Program-made: the position numbers and the translations under genes
Notes under the pieces: model-generated
Databases searched by the model: none
What the model saw: the letters and a program-made list of their open reading frames with translations, nothing else
What the model was told of the DNA's origin: nothing
Shown here: piece by piece, positions 45,038 through 53,016 of the stretch
Layout of the letters: every line of letters starts with the position of its first letter
Position numbering within the stretch: position 1 is the stretch's first letter
NCBI RefSeq assembly: GCF_017872555.1
Contig: NZ_JAEDOX010000001.1
Span: 682,001-746,000, forward strand
DNA from: Ruegeria sp. HKCCSA071
GTDB taxonomy: Bacteria; Pseudomonadota; Alphaproteobacteria; Rhodobacterales; Rhodobacteraceae
DNA length: 64,000 nucleotides
Reading direction: 5' to 3'

Positions 45038-45065
45038 CGTTCCAAATTTTCGTTTTGATGGAACG
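45038..45065. promoter_or_regulatory. Long inverted repeat between the lrp-like gene and the siroheme operon
   Basis: CGTTCCA-N14-TGGAACG is a perfect 7-bp inverted repeat; AT-rich spacing and the repeated TTCCAA nearby fit Lrp-type operators. It lies about 30 bp from the regulator start and 90 bp from the methyltransferase start. Confidence 0.5.
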
Positions 45066-45153
45066 TTTGTCCTTATTTAAGCGCCCATATGGCACTTTGG
45101 TGGGAATATTTCCTATATTGAGGATCAAGTCAAACCACACCCGAGATGATCCG

Positions 45154-45930
45154 ATGCAGGACGTTCGCACAACAGGCCCCAAAGGACATGTCGACTTTGT
45201 CGGCGCAGGTCCGGGCGACCCTGAGTTACTGACGCTCAAGGCGTTGACTGCGTTTGAGCGGGCTGATGTTGTGCTGCATGACCGCCTTATCAGTGAACCC
45301 GTACTGGACATAGCCGGTCAAAGCGCCGCCTTGGTTGATGTCGGCAAAGCCGGGTTCGGCCCATCCTGGAAGCAAAGTGATATCGACGCGCTTTTGGTCG
45401 AATATGCCTTGAAAGGTAACCGCGTGGTCCGCCTTAAATCTGGCGATCCCACTGTCTTTGGCCGTCTGGATGAAGAGATCGAGGCCGTCGAGGCGGCGGG
45501 TATTTCGTGGCAGATCGTTCCTGGGATCACAGCGGCCTCTGCCGCGGTGGCAGGCATCGGCCAAAGCCTGACTCAACGCGGCCGGAATTCCTCGTTGCGG
45601 TTCCTGACCGGGCACGACATGAAAGGTTTTGCCGATCATGACTGGAATGCCCTGGCAAGGGCCGGTTCGGTTGCTGCGATCTATATGGGCAAGAAATCTG
45701 CCCGCTTTATCCAGGGTCGCCTGATCATGCATGGCGCCGATCGCGCCACCCCTGTCACACTGGTCGAAAACGCTTCGCGTCCGAACCAGCGGATACTGGC
45801 CACCACACTGGATCAACTGCCCGCCGATCTGGCCGCCGCCGAAATGGATGGACCGGCCCTGACATTCTATGGCCTTGCCCCGCGCGAAGCGGCGCAGGCT
45901 GTAACCGAATTCAACAAGGAGCTTGCCTGA
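45154..45930 (+). CDS. Uroporphyrinogen-III C-methyltransferase (siroheme type)
   Basis: A 258-residue SUMT that methylates uroporphyrinogen III twice to precorrin-2, here to make siroheme for the adjacent sulfite reductase. Motifs: DFVGAGPGDPELLTLKA, DVVLHDRLIS, LKSGDPTVFGR, IVPGITAASAA and AIYMGKKSA. It equals the C-terminal half of E. coli CysG; the N-terminal dehydrogenase/ferrochelatase half is not fused and no separate gene is seen here. The ATG at 45154 is used because the conserved core starts there; the upstream in-frame sequence covers the promoter. It overlaps the next gene by one base. Confidence 0.93.
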   Translation: MQDVRTTGPKGHVDFVGAGPGDPELLTLKALTAFERADVVLHDRLISEPVLDIAGQSAALVDVGKAGFGPSWKQSDIDALLVEYALKGNRVVRLKSGDPTVFGRLDEEIEAVEAAGISWQIVPGITAASAAVAGIGQSLTQRGRNSSLRFLTGHDMKGFADHDWNALARAGSVAAIYMGKKSARFIQGRLIMHGADRATPVTLVENASRPNQRILATTLDQLPADLAAAEMDGPALTFYGLAPREAAQAVTEFNKELA

Positions 45931-46244
45931 TGGCCCGCGCTTTTACCCCCAAAGTCGTCACCGCAAATGACTTGCTGGTAGGTGACGTCATTTACCAGAC
46001 CGAAGATGACAGTTGGACGCGTGAACTGTCGCAGGCGGAACTGATCACTGACGAAGCACATGCACAGGTGCGTCTGCTGGATGCGGCGCGTCAGGCAAGT
46101 AAAGTCGTGGGCGCCTATCTGGCCGATGCCGTTGCTGGCAAAAACGGCCCAGAACCCACCCATTTTCGGGAAGATTTCCGCCGGACTGGTCCGTCCAACT
46201 ATGCCCACGGCAAACAGGAAACTTCCCCGCAGCCCCGGGCCTGA
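45930..46244 (+). CDS. DUF2849 protein of the sulfite reductase operon
   Basis: A 104-residue protein of family DUF2849: ARAFTPKVVTANDLLVGDVI, then DDSWTRELSQAELITDEAHA and a C-terminal GPEPTHFREDFRRTGPSNYA. The family occurs just upstream of cysI in many alphaproteobacteria, so it probably serves sulfite reduction, but no activity is known. It shares one base with the SUMT stop (TGATG) and precedes cysI by 66 nt. No membrane helix or signal peptide. Confidence 0.88.
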   Translation: MARAFTPKVVTANDLLVGDVIYQTEDDSWTRELSQAELITDEAHAQVRLLDAARQASKVVGAYLADAVAGKNGPEPTHFREDFRRTGPSNYAHGKQETSPQPRA

Positions 46245-46310
46245 CCTCTGGCCATCACTCTCCCCTTTCAAGGCCCCTAGGTTCGGGGCTGCAAACAAGG
46301 ACAGCTAGAC

Positions 46311-47975
46311 ATGTATCGCTACTCCGAGTTCGACACAGCATTTTTGGCAGAACGTAACGCGCAGTTCCGTGCCCAGGTCGAGCGTCGCATTGACGGCTCG
46401 TTGACCGAAGACGAATTCAAGCCGCTGCGCCTGATGAATGGGCTGTACCTGCAACTGCACGCCTACATGCTGCGTGTCGCCATTCCCTACGGCACGCTGA
46501 ACAGTGCGCAGATGCGTCAACTGGCGCTGCTGGCCGAGAAGTGGGACAAAGGCTATGGCCATTTCACCACGCGTCAGAACATCCAGTACAACTGGCCAAA
46601 GCTGAACGACGTACCGGATATGCTGGACGCGCTGGCCGAGGTTGGCATGCACGCCATCCAGACCTCGGGCAACACCATCCGCAACGTGACGGCCGACCAT
46701 TTCGCCGGTGCCGCCGCGGATGAGGTCGCCGACCCGCGCCCCTATGCTGAGCTTCTGCGCCAATGGTCGACCGACCACCCGGAATTCCAGTTCATGCCGA
46801 GAAAGTTCAAGATCGCCATCACTGGCAGTGAAAACGACCGCGCCGTGATCAAAGCGCATGACATCGGCCTGCAACTGGTCGAACGAGACGGCGTTCTGGG
46901 CGCTCGCGTCATTGTTGGTGGTGGCCTTGGCCGTACGCCCATGATCGGCAAGGAATTGTCCGAGTTCGTCGCCTTTGACGACCTGCTGGCCTATCTGGAA
47001 GCCACCGTTTCCGTATGGAACCAGATTGGTCGCCGCGACAACAAGTACAAAGCACGTATCAAGATCACCGTTCACGAGCATGGCATCGACGCTATCCGCG
47101 CCAAGGTCAACGAACGCTTCCTGAAGGTCCGCCCGCAGTTCAAAGGCGCGGATATGAACCTGCTGGAAGAGATCAAGGGCCACTTTGCACCACCTGCCTA
47201 CCGCCAGGCTTCGGTCGCGTCGTTTGAAAGCGCCTATACCAACGATCCGGTCTTCCGGTCGTGGGTCGACACCAACATCGCGCCGCACAAGAACGCGGAC
47301 CATGCGATTGTCACGATCTCGATCAAGAAGCATGGGGCAACGCCGGGCGATGCAACTGCCGAGCAGATGCGCGTGATGGCCGGTCTGGCCGAAGAGTTCG
47401 CCTATGACGAGCTGCGCATCAGCCACGAGCAGAACGTGATCCTGCCGCATGTCCACAAATCGGACCTGCCCGCGATCCACGCCAAGCTGAAAGAGCACGA
47501 ACTGGCCACCGCCAATATAGGCCTGATCAGCGATATCATCGCCTGCCCCGGTATGGATTATTGCGCGCTGGCGACGGCGCGTTCGATCCCGGTTGCTCAG
47601 GAAATTGCAACGCGGTTTGAAAACCTGAAGCTTGAGCATGACATCGGCCACCTGAAGATCAAGATCTCAGGCTGCATCAACGCCTGCGGTCATCACCATG
47701 TTGGCCACATCGGCATTCTGGGTCTGGACCGCGCAGGTGTCGAAAACTACCAAATCACTTTGGGTGGCGATGCGACCGAAACTGCGGCAATTGGTGATCG
47801 CACCGGTCCGGGCTTTGCCTATGACGAAATCGTTCCTGCCGTGGAGCGCATTGTCGACACCTATCTGAACCAGCGTGCAAGCGCAGAGGAGACATTCCTG
47901 GAAACATATCGCCGGGTGGGCATGGCGCCGTTCAAAGACGCCCTCTACCCCGAGGCCCGCGCAAATGCCGCTTGA
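46311..47975 (+). CDS. cysI: Assimilatory sulfite (nitrite/sulfite) reductase hemoprotein
   Basis: A 554-residue siroheme [4Fe-4S] reductase. It has two ferredoxin-like repeats and the four cluster ligands: Cys412 and Cys418 in CPGMDYC, and Cys455 and Cys459 in SGCINACG. The N-terminal half carries TTRQNIQYNWP. It is followed by cysH and an fpr reductase, so it likely takes electrons from ferredoxin and makes sulfide; assimilatory nitrite reduction by the same fold is the alternative, but cysH context favours sulfite. The start is at 46311 (MYRYSEFDTAFL). It overlaps cysH by 11 bp. Confidence 0.93.
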   Translation: MYRYSEFDTAFLAERNAQFRAQVERRIDGSLTEDEFKPLRLMNGLYLQLHAYMLRVAIPYGTLNSAQMRQLALLAEKWDKGYGHFTTRQNIQYNWPKLNDVPDMLDALAEVGMHAIQTSGNTIRNVTADHFAGAAADEVADPRPYAELLRQWSTDHPEFQFMPRKFKIAITGSENDRAVIKAHDIGLQLVERDGVLGARVIVGGGLGRTPMIGKELSEFVAFDDLLAYLEATVSVWNQIGRRDNKYKARIKITVHEHGIDAIRAKVNERFLKVRPQFKGADMNLLEEIKGHFAPPAYRQASVASFESAYTNDPVFRSWVDTNIAPHKNADHAIVTISIKKHGATPGDATAEQMRVMAGLAEEFAYDELRISHEQNVILPHVHKSDLPAIHAKLKEHELATANIGLISDIIACPGMDYCALATARSIPVAQEIATRFENLKLEHDIGHLKIKISGCINACGHHHVGHIGILGLDRAGVENYQITLGGDATETAAIGDRTGPGFAYDEIVPAVERIVDTYLNQRASAEETFLETYRRVGMAPFKDALYPEARANAA

Positions 47976-48726
47976 CCTGATCCAGACGGAACTGGGCCGG
48001 GACAGACGCGAACTGACTGAACGTGTCGAAGACCTGAATGCCCGGTTCCGGCACCACAGCGCCCATGATGTCATGCATGGAGCGATCGATGAGATCGATG
48101 AGCTTGCTCTGGTCTCGAGCTTTGGTGCGGAATCCGTCGTTCTGTTGCACATGGCGGCGGTGGTGAACAAGGCAACGCCCGTTCTTTTCGTGGACACGCA
48201 AATGCTTTTCACCGAAACGCTGGAATACCAGCAGGAGGTGAGCGAGCGTCTGGGGCTTACCAACATTCGCATCATCCGGGCCGAGGATGCAGAAGTTGAG
48301 CGCGAAGACCCATACGGCGCGTTGCGCCTGCGCGACACGGACGCGTGCTGCAACCTGCGCAAGACGTTCCCGCTGCAAAAAGCACTGGTGGGGTTCGATG
48401 GCTGGATAACCGGACGCAAGCGGTTTCAGGCAGGCACGCGCGCCACGCTGGAATTCTTCGAGGTCGAGGATGGAACAGGCCGGATCAAGGTCAACCCGCT
48501 TGCCCATTGGGCGCCCGAGGATGTGCGGGCCTATATGGAAGAAAACAACCTGCCCCGGCACCCGCTGGTGGCCAAAGGATACCCTTCGATCGGCTGTGCG
48601 CCCTGCACCTCGCCGGTCAAAGAGGGCGAAGACCCCCGCGCCGGACGCTGGCGCGACCAGAACAAGGAAGAATGCGGCATCCATTTTGTCGATGGCAAGA
48701 TGATGCGCGTCGGAGAGAAAACATGA
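47965..48726 (+). CDS. cysH: APS/PAPS reductase with Fe-S Cys pairs
   Basis: A 253-residue thioredoxin-dependent reductase. Besides the catalytic Cys237 in EECGIHF it has the two Cys pairs, Cys128-Cys129 (DACCNLRK) and Cys211/Cys214 (GCAPCTSP), that bind a [4Fe-4S] cluster in APS-reducing enzymes; PAPS-only enzymes lack them. Hence reduction of adenylylsulfate to sulfite is the likely reaction. The PP-loop-like SSFGAESVVLLHM binds the adenosine moiety. The start at 47965 lies inside the end of cysI with GAGG 9 nt upstream. The stop overlaps the next start (ATGA). Confidence 0.94.
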   Translation: MPLDLIQTELGRDRRELTERVEDLNARFRHHSAHDVMHGAIDEIDELALVSSFGAESVVLLHMAAVVNKATPVLFVDTQMLFTETLEYQQEVSERLGLTNIRIIRAEDAEVEREDPYGALRLRDTDACCNLRKTFPLQKALVGFDGWITGRKRFQAGTRATLEFFEVEDGTGRIKVNPLAHWAPEDVRAYMEENNLPRHPLVAKGYPSIGCAPCTSPVKEGEDPRAGRWRDQNKEECGIHFVDGKMMRVGEKT

Positions 48727-49130
48727 ACGTAATCGTAACGGATCAGGGCTTTTCGCCCGATGACTGGACCGACGGCTTTGTCACTCTGGATGACGCCGCC
48801 AATGACGTGGTCGCGCTGGACGTCAGTTCCGAGACTGACCCAGACGAATTGTTTGATCGGTTGGGCGGCACCAGGCTGGTTCGGATAGACTTCCCGTCTT
48901 TCGCAGATGGTCGCGGCTTTACCATCGCCCGCACATTGCGCTTGAAGGGCTACAAAGGCCGGTTGCGCGCCAAAGGGCATGTGCTTGCCGATCAATACGC
49001 CATGGCGCGCCGCAGCGGCTTTGACGAGGTCGAGATCGACGGAGAACTGGCGGACCGCCAACCCGAAGATCAGTGGCTGGCCCGCGCGAACTGGAAAGAG
49101 AATAACTATCAGGCCCGCCTGCGCGGCTGA
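48723..49130 (+). CDS. DUF934 protein of the sulfur assimilation operon
   Basis: A 135-residue DUF934 protein: N-terminal strand-rich part (VIVTDQGFSPDDWTDGFVTL), then IDFPSFADGRGFTIARTLRL and the conserved RLRAKGHVLADQYAMARRSG. The family is found beside cysI and cysH in proteobacteria and has no proven activity; it has been described as a probable oxidoreductase component. The start overlaps cysH by 4 nt. It shows no cofactor motif I can name. Confidence 0.85.
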   Translation: MNVIVTDQGFSPDDWTDGFVTLDDAANDVVALDVSSETDPDELFDRLGGTRLVRIDFPSFADGRGFTIARTLRLKGYKGRLRAKGHVLADQYAMARRSGFDEVEIDGELADRQPEDQWLARANWKENNYQARLRG

Positions 49131-49238
49131 GCCCCGAACTCGCCAGCTTGTGACGCAAAGGGGGCAATCTGTCCCCTTTTCCTGACTTGGATCAAAGATT
49201 AAACGGAGATGTCGGTTTAGCAGACCGGCAGGTAAACG

Positions 49239-50072
49239 ATGACAGAGATGAAGCCCGTGAGCGAAGCAACCGCCGTAAAAGTCCCCGTCCTGCCGGACGC
49301 GCAAACTGTAACCGATGTCAAACACTGGACCGACAGCCTGTTTTCTTTCAAGGTGTCGCGCCCGGCCTCGCTGCGTTTCCGCTCGGGCGAGTTTGTGATG
49401 ATTGGTCTTCTGGGCGACAACGGCAAGCCGTTGCTGCGCGCCTATTCCATCGCCTCGCCCTCGTGGGATGAAGAGCTGGAGTTTTATTCGATCAAGGTTC
49501 AGAACGGCCCGCTGACCTCGAAATTGCAACATATCAAACCGGGTGACCAGATCATCCTGCGTCCAAAACCGGTTGGCACCTTGGTGCATGACGCCCTGCT
49601 GCCCGGCAAACGCCTGTGGTTCTTTGCGACCGGCACCGGCTTTGCGCCCTTTGCCTCGCTGCTGCGTGAACCGCAGACCTATGAGGATTATGATGAGGTC
49701 ATCATCACCCACACCTGTCGCGAAGTGGCAGAGCTGGAATATGGCCGTCAACTGATCGACAGCATCCGTCAGGACGAACTGTTGGCCGAACTGATCGGTG
49801 AAGGATTTGCCGACAAGATCCGCTATTACCCGACTACCACACGGGAAGAGAGCCCCAAGATGGGCCGCATCACTACCTTGCTTCAGGACGGCACCGTGTT
49901 TTCCGACCTGGGTATTGACGGCGGCATCAAGCCTGAAACCGATCGTGCAATGGTCTGCGGCTCGCTGGCTTTCAACTTGGATATCAAGGAAATCCTAGAA
50001 GGGTTTGGATTGCGCGAAGGTGCCAACTCGGAACCCAAGGAGTTTGTTATCGAAAAAGCCTTTGTCGGTTAA
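49239..50072 (+). CDS. fpr: Ferredoxin-NADP reductase
   Basis: A 277-residue plant/bacterial-type FNR: FAD domain with LRAYSIASPSWDEELEFYSI (RxYS motif) and the NADP domain with FATGTGFAPFASLLR and MVCGSLAFNLD, ending with EFVIEKAFVG at the C-terminus, as in bacterial Fpr. It moves electrons between NADPH and ferredoxin, which fits supply of the sulfite reductase. It follows DUF934 by 108 nt, so it may be co-transcribed. Length is typical. Confidence 0.93.
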   Translation: MTEMKPVSEATAVKVPVLPDAQTVTDVKHWTDSLFSFKVSRPASLRFRSGEFVMIGLLGDNGKPLLRAYSIASPSWDEELEFYSIKVQNGPLTSKLQHIKPGDQIILRPKPVGTLVHDALLPGKRLWFFATGTGFAPFASLLREPQTYEDYDEVIITHTCREVAELEYGRQLIDSIRQDELLAELIGEGFADKIRYYPTTTREESPKMGRITTLLQDGTVFSDLGIDGGIKPETDRAMVCGSLAFNLDIKEILEGFGLREGANSEPKEFVIEKAFVG

Positions 50073-50230
50073 AGTGGGCTTGCGTTCAGGACTTGGCCGC
50101 CCTGAACGCGAAAAACACCGGCAGAAAACAAGTTTTTTCGCATTACCCTGTATTTATGCCGCTTGAAGTGCGGCCCTGCCCGGTTTAAATTCCGGGCTCG
50201 AAATTCTGCAATCATCAAAGGAATGAACCC

Positions 50231-50779
50231 ATAGCTCGCAGACCTCACAACGCGCCGCCACAAAGAGACACCGGCCCGCGCGTCAATGATAAGATCCGTG
50301 CCCCCGAAATTCGCCTGATTGGCGCCGAAGGTGAAAACGTCGGGGTGGTTCATCCCGCCAAAGCCATGCAGATGGCCGCAGATGCAGGTCTTGATCTGGT
50401 CGAAATCTCGCCTAACGCAAACCCGCCGGTCTGCAAGATCATGGATTTCGGCAAATTCAAATACGAAACGCAAAAACGCGAAGCCGAAGCCCGCAAGAAG
50501 CAAAAGATCATCGAGGTAAAAGAGGTCAAGTTCCGACCAAACACCGACACGCATGACTATGACGTCAAAATGAAGAACGTCTTTAAGTTTCTGGAAAAGG
50601 GCGACAAGGTCAAAGTCACCTTGCGCTTTCGTGGCCGTGAAATGGCACACCAGAATCTGGGTCGCGAATTGCTGGAACGTGTGGCTGAAGACATCAAAGA
50701 GGTCGGCAAGATAGAAAACATGCCGAAGATGGAAGGCCGTCAGATGGTCATGATGATCGGCCCGCTTCCGCAGAAGTAA
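50231..50779 (+). CDS. infC: Translation initiation factor IF-3 starting at AUA
   Basis: A 182-residue IF-3. The family core is open from at least the ATA at 50231: first residues (I/M)[19 protein letters not shown], then [37 protein letters not shown] and [16 protein letters not shown]. There is no ATG, GTG or TTG that fits this start; the first GTG lies 38 codons later, inside the conserved N-domain. AAAGGA lies about 8 nt before the ATA. E. coli infC starts with AUU, where IF-3 represses its own rare-start mRNA; the same logic likely applies here. A strong terminator follows at 50804. Confidence 0.93.
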   Translation: MARRPHNAPPQRDTGPRVNDKIRAPEIRLIGAEGENVGVVHPAKAMQMAADAGLDLVEISPNANPPVCKIMDFGKFKYETQKREAEARKKQKIIEVKEVKFRPNTDTHDYDVKMKNVFKFLEKGDKVKVTLRFRGREMAHQNLGRELLERVAEDIKEVGKIENMPKMEGRQMVMMIGPLPQK

Positions 50780-50803
50780 TCGAAAACCAGTTGAAAGACT
50801 AAG

Positions 50804-50834
50804 GGCTCTCGCTGATTTAGCGAGAGCCTTTTTT
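50804..50834 (+). terminator. Terminator after infC
   Basis: A perfect 10-bp stem (GGCTCTCGCT with AGCGAGAGCC), a 5-nt loop and six T residues, just ahead of the convergent aminotransferase. Confidence 0.9.
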
Positions 50835-50846
50835 GTTGTCACGGTG

Positions 50847-52163
50847 TTAGATAGCAACAGCCAGTGCGCGACCAAGTTTTTGTACTAGCTCCTCAATCTG
50901 GGCATCCTCGATGATAAAGGGCGGCGCCAGCAGGACATGATCGCCATTCCGGCCATCCCGCGTGCCAGCCATGGGATAGCAAATCAACCCTTCGGACAGC
51001 GCTGCCTTTTTCACCTTTCCTGCGACGCCACGTGATGGATCAAAGGGTGCCTTGGAGTCACGGTCAGCGACCAGTTCAACACCACGGAACAACCCGCGCC
51101 CACGGATATCTCCCACGTTCGGGTGCTGTCCGAATGCAGCCTCGAGGGCGGATTGCAGCTTGTTGCCCATGACCCCGGCACGCGCAGGTAATTCCCGTTC
51201 GGTCAACTCACGGACTACCGCCAATGCAGCCGCTGTGGCGACCGGATGACCGACATAGGTGTGCCCATGCTGGAAAAACCCTGATCCGTCGCGGATCGCG
51301 TCATAGATTTTGCCGGTGCACAGCATAGCTCCGATTGGTTGATATCCGGCCCCCAACCCCTTGGCGATACACAAAATATCTGGCGCGATTCCGTCATGAT
51401 CGCAGGCAAACATGTGACCGGTTCGGCCCATACCGCACATCACCTCATCCAAAATCAGCAACACACCATAGTGGTCGCAGATCTCGCGAATACGCTTGAA
51501 GTACCCTTCAACCGCCGGGACCGCGCCAAGGGTGGCCCCAACCACTGGTTCGGCCATAAATGCCATGACCGTATCGGGACCCAACCGCAGGATTTCGGTT
51601 TCCAGCTCATTCGCCACACGCTGGCCATAGTCAAAGCTGCTCTCGTCTTCCGGTTTTTCGGCATATTCGTAGCAGGCTGAGATATGGGTCATCTCGATCA
51701 GCATCGGGGCGAATTGCGCCCGTCTCCATGCGTTACCCCCAGCGGACAAAGCCCCTAAAGTGTTGCCGTGATAGCTTTGCTTTCGCGCGATAACGTGACG
51801 GCGTTCAGGTTGTCCGATTTCTAGAAAGTACTGGCGCGCCAGTTTGATTGCCGCCTCGGTCGCCTCGGACCCGCCCGAAACAAAATACACCCGGTCCAGA
51901 TCACCCGGCGCGTGCCGGATCAACAATTCAGCCAAAGCTTCGGCCGGTTCCGATGTCATGAACCCGGTATGTGCAAAAGCGATCTGTTCCACCTGTTGCT
52001 GTACCGCTTGGATCACGGCCTGATTCGAATGGCCCAGACATGACACCGCCGCATCACCGCAATCCAGGTAACGCTTGCCCTCTGCATCAATCAGATAACA
52101 GCCATCGCCGCAAATCGCGACAGGGAGGTCCGATTTCGTGTGACGTGGGAAAACATGACTCAT
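50847..52163 (-). CDS. Class III PLP aminotransferase (omega-amino/beta-amino acid type)
   Basis: A 438-residue class III aminotransferase. Seen are FVSGGSEATEAAIKLAR, KQSYHGNTLGAL, ILDEVMCGMGRTG with Asp239 and the PLP-binding Lys268 (CIAKGLGAGYQPIGA), and FQHGHTYVGHPVATAAAL. The class converts omega- or beta-amino groups; the substrate here is unknown. Its start overlaps the stop of the BKACE gene (ATGA), so the two act as one unit. If the amine is on the beta carbon, the product would be a beta-keto acid, which is the substrate type of BKACE enzymes. Confidence 0.9.
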   Translation of the reverse strand: MSHVFPRHTKSDLPVAICGDGCYLIDAEGKRYLDCGDAAVSCLGHSNQAVIQAVQQQVEQIAFAHTGFMTSEPAEALAELLIRHAPGDLDRVYFVSGGSEATEAAIKLARQYFLEIGQPERRHVIARKQSYHGNTLGALSAGGNAWRRAQFAPMLIEMTHISACYEYAEKPEDESSFDYGQRVANELETEILRLGPDTVMAFMAEPVVGATLGAVPAVEGYFKRIREICDHYGVLLILDEVMCGMGRTGHMFACDHDGIAPDILCIAKGLGAGYQPIGAMLCTGKIYDAIRDGSGFFQHGHTYVGHPVATAAALAVVRELTERELPARAGVMGNKLQSALEAAFGQHPNVGDIRGRGLFRGVELVADRDSKAPFDPSRGVAGKVKKAALSEGLICYPMAGTRDGRNGDHVLLAPPFIIEDAQIEELVQKLGRALAVAI

Positions 52164-52933
52164 TTCTGTGCCCTTCCAAGCAATTCAACTAATGCTGCGA
52201 CCGAAGCCGCGTTATCTGCCCACGGTCTGCCATCGGCCCCCGTCAGACTGTTTTCAAAACCAACCCGCAAGTCACCACCGTGTCGCGCAGCCTCGGCCAG
52301 ACAGGCATGTTCTTGCGCTCCAAAGGCGCACACCATCCAACGAGCCTGGCATTTTGGAAAGGCGTCGAGATCGGATGGCATAGATTGTTGGCCATCGCTG
52401 TATCGCCCCAGAACAAGCAAACGATCTGTCTGATCCGCCTGTACGATTCCCAAAGCGAGCCACTGGTCCAGTAGTCGTGCATCGTCAGCATCATACAGAA
52501 TATGCTGAACCCGCGTGCCCTGATCCGCGCATTGTGCATAGACCCTGGGCGCAAGGTTCAGGTCGCGGGCGATTTCACGCACCGAGATTGAGGCCCATTC
52601 AGGTCGCACCTTTTGCAAACAGTCCAGTTGCGATGCTACGTCAAACCGTCCAACGGCTTCGGTCGTGATCTGTAGCTCCATTTTTGGAACCTCTCGCTGC
52701 AATTCCGCGAGCATTTCCAGGTACAATCCGGCGTCCAGTGAATGCAGTCCGTCAGAATCCCGAATATGCAGATGCAACCCATCCGCACCTGCGGCATGGC
52801 AATCCCGTGCAGATATGACGATCTGGTCAATCCTGAGCGGCAAGGCGGGATGATCCAACGCGTTCCGCCGGGCACCGTTTGGCGCAACCAGAATGTAGGG
52901 CCTGTCCAAGCTGTCAGTTGTTATTGATGTCAT
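52160..52933 (-). CDS. BKACE-family beta-keto acid cleavage enzyme
   Basis: A 257-residue member of the 3-keto-5-aminohexanoate cleavage (Kce/BKACE) family. The metal-binding HxH (His54, His56 in GADGLHLHIRDSDG) is in place, and Glu227 in LRVGFENS matches the third ligand. These enzymes condense a beta-keto acid with acetyl-CoA to give acetoacetate and a CoA ester. It is short (family members are usually 270-310). It is the first gene of a two-gene operon with an aminotransferase, divergent from an RpiR regulator. The start at 52933 is preceded by GGTGG. Confidence 0.82.
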   Translation of the reverse strand: MTSITTDSLDRPYILVAPNGARRNALDHPALPLRIDQIVISARDCHAAGADGLHLHIRDSDGLHSLDAGLYLEMLAELQREVPKMELQITTEAVGRFDVASQLDCLQKVRPEWASISVREIARDLNLAPRVYAQCADQGTRVQHILYDADDARLLDQWLALGIVQADQTDRLLVLGRYSDGQQSMPSDLDAFPKCQARWMVCAFGAQEHACLAEAARHGGDLRVGFENSLTGADGRPWADNAASVAALVELLGRAQK

Positions 52934-52992
52934 AGCACCACCCAAGTCTTTGCCTTCAGTTAGAGTCGCTGGACGCCGTTTTCAATTTACAC

Positions 52993-53016
52993 AAAAGAAA
53001 ACATATGTTTCTTTTT
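52993..53016. promoter_or_regulatory. Imperfect palindrome at the RpiR start
   Basis: AAAAGAAAACAT and ATGTTTCTTTTT form a 12+12 inverted repeat with two mismatches, centred on the first ATG of the rpiR-like gene and 60-80 bp upstream of the BKACE start. A site that covers the start codon suits autorepression. Confidence 0.45.

Noticed and set aside
46305..47651. 448-residue open frame antisense to cysI
   Set aside because: It mirrors cysI, whose cluster motifs confirm the plus-strand frame.
50082..50109. Hairpin GCGTTCAGG/CCTGAACGC after fpr as terminator
   Set aside because: The stem is perfect but is followed by GAAAAACA and not T residues; I cannot call it a terminator, and an infC leader role is unproven.
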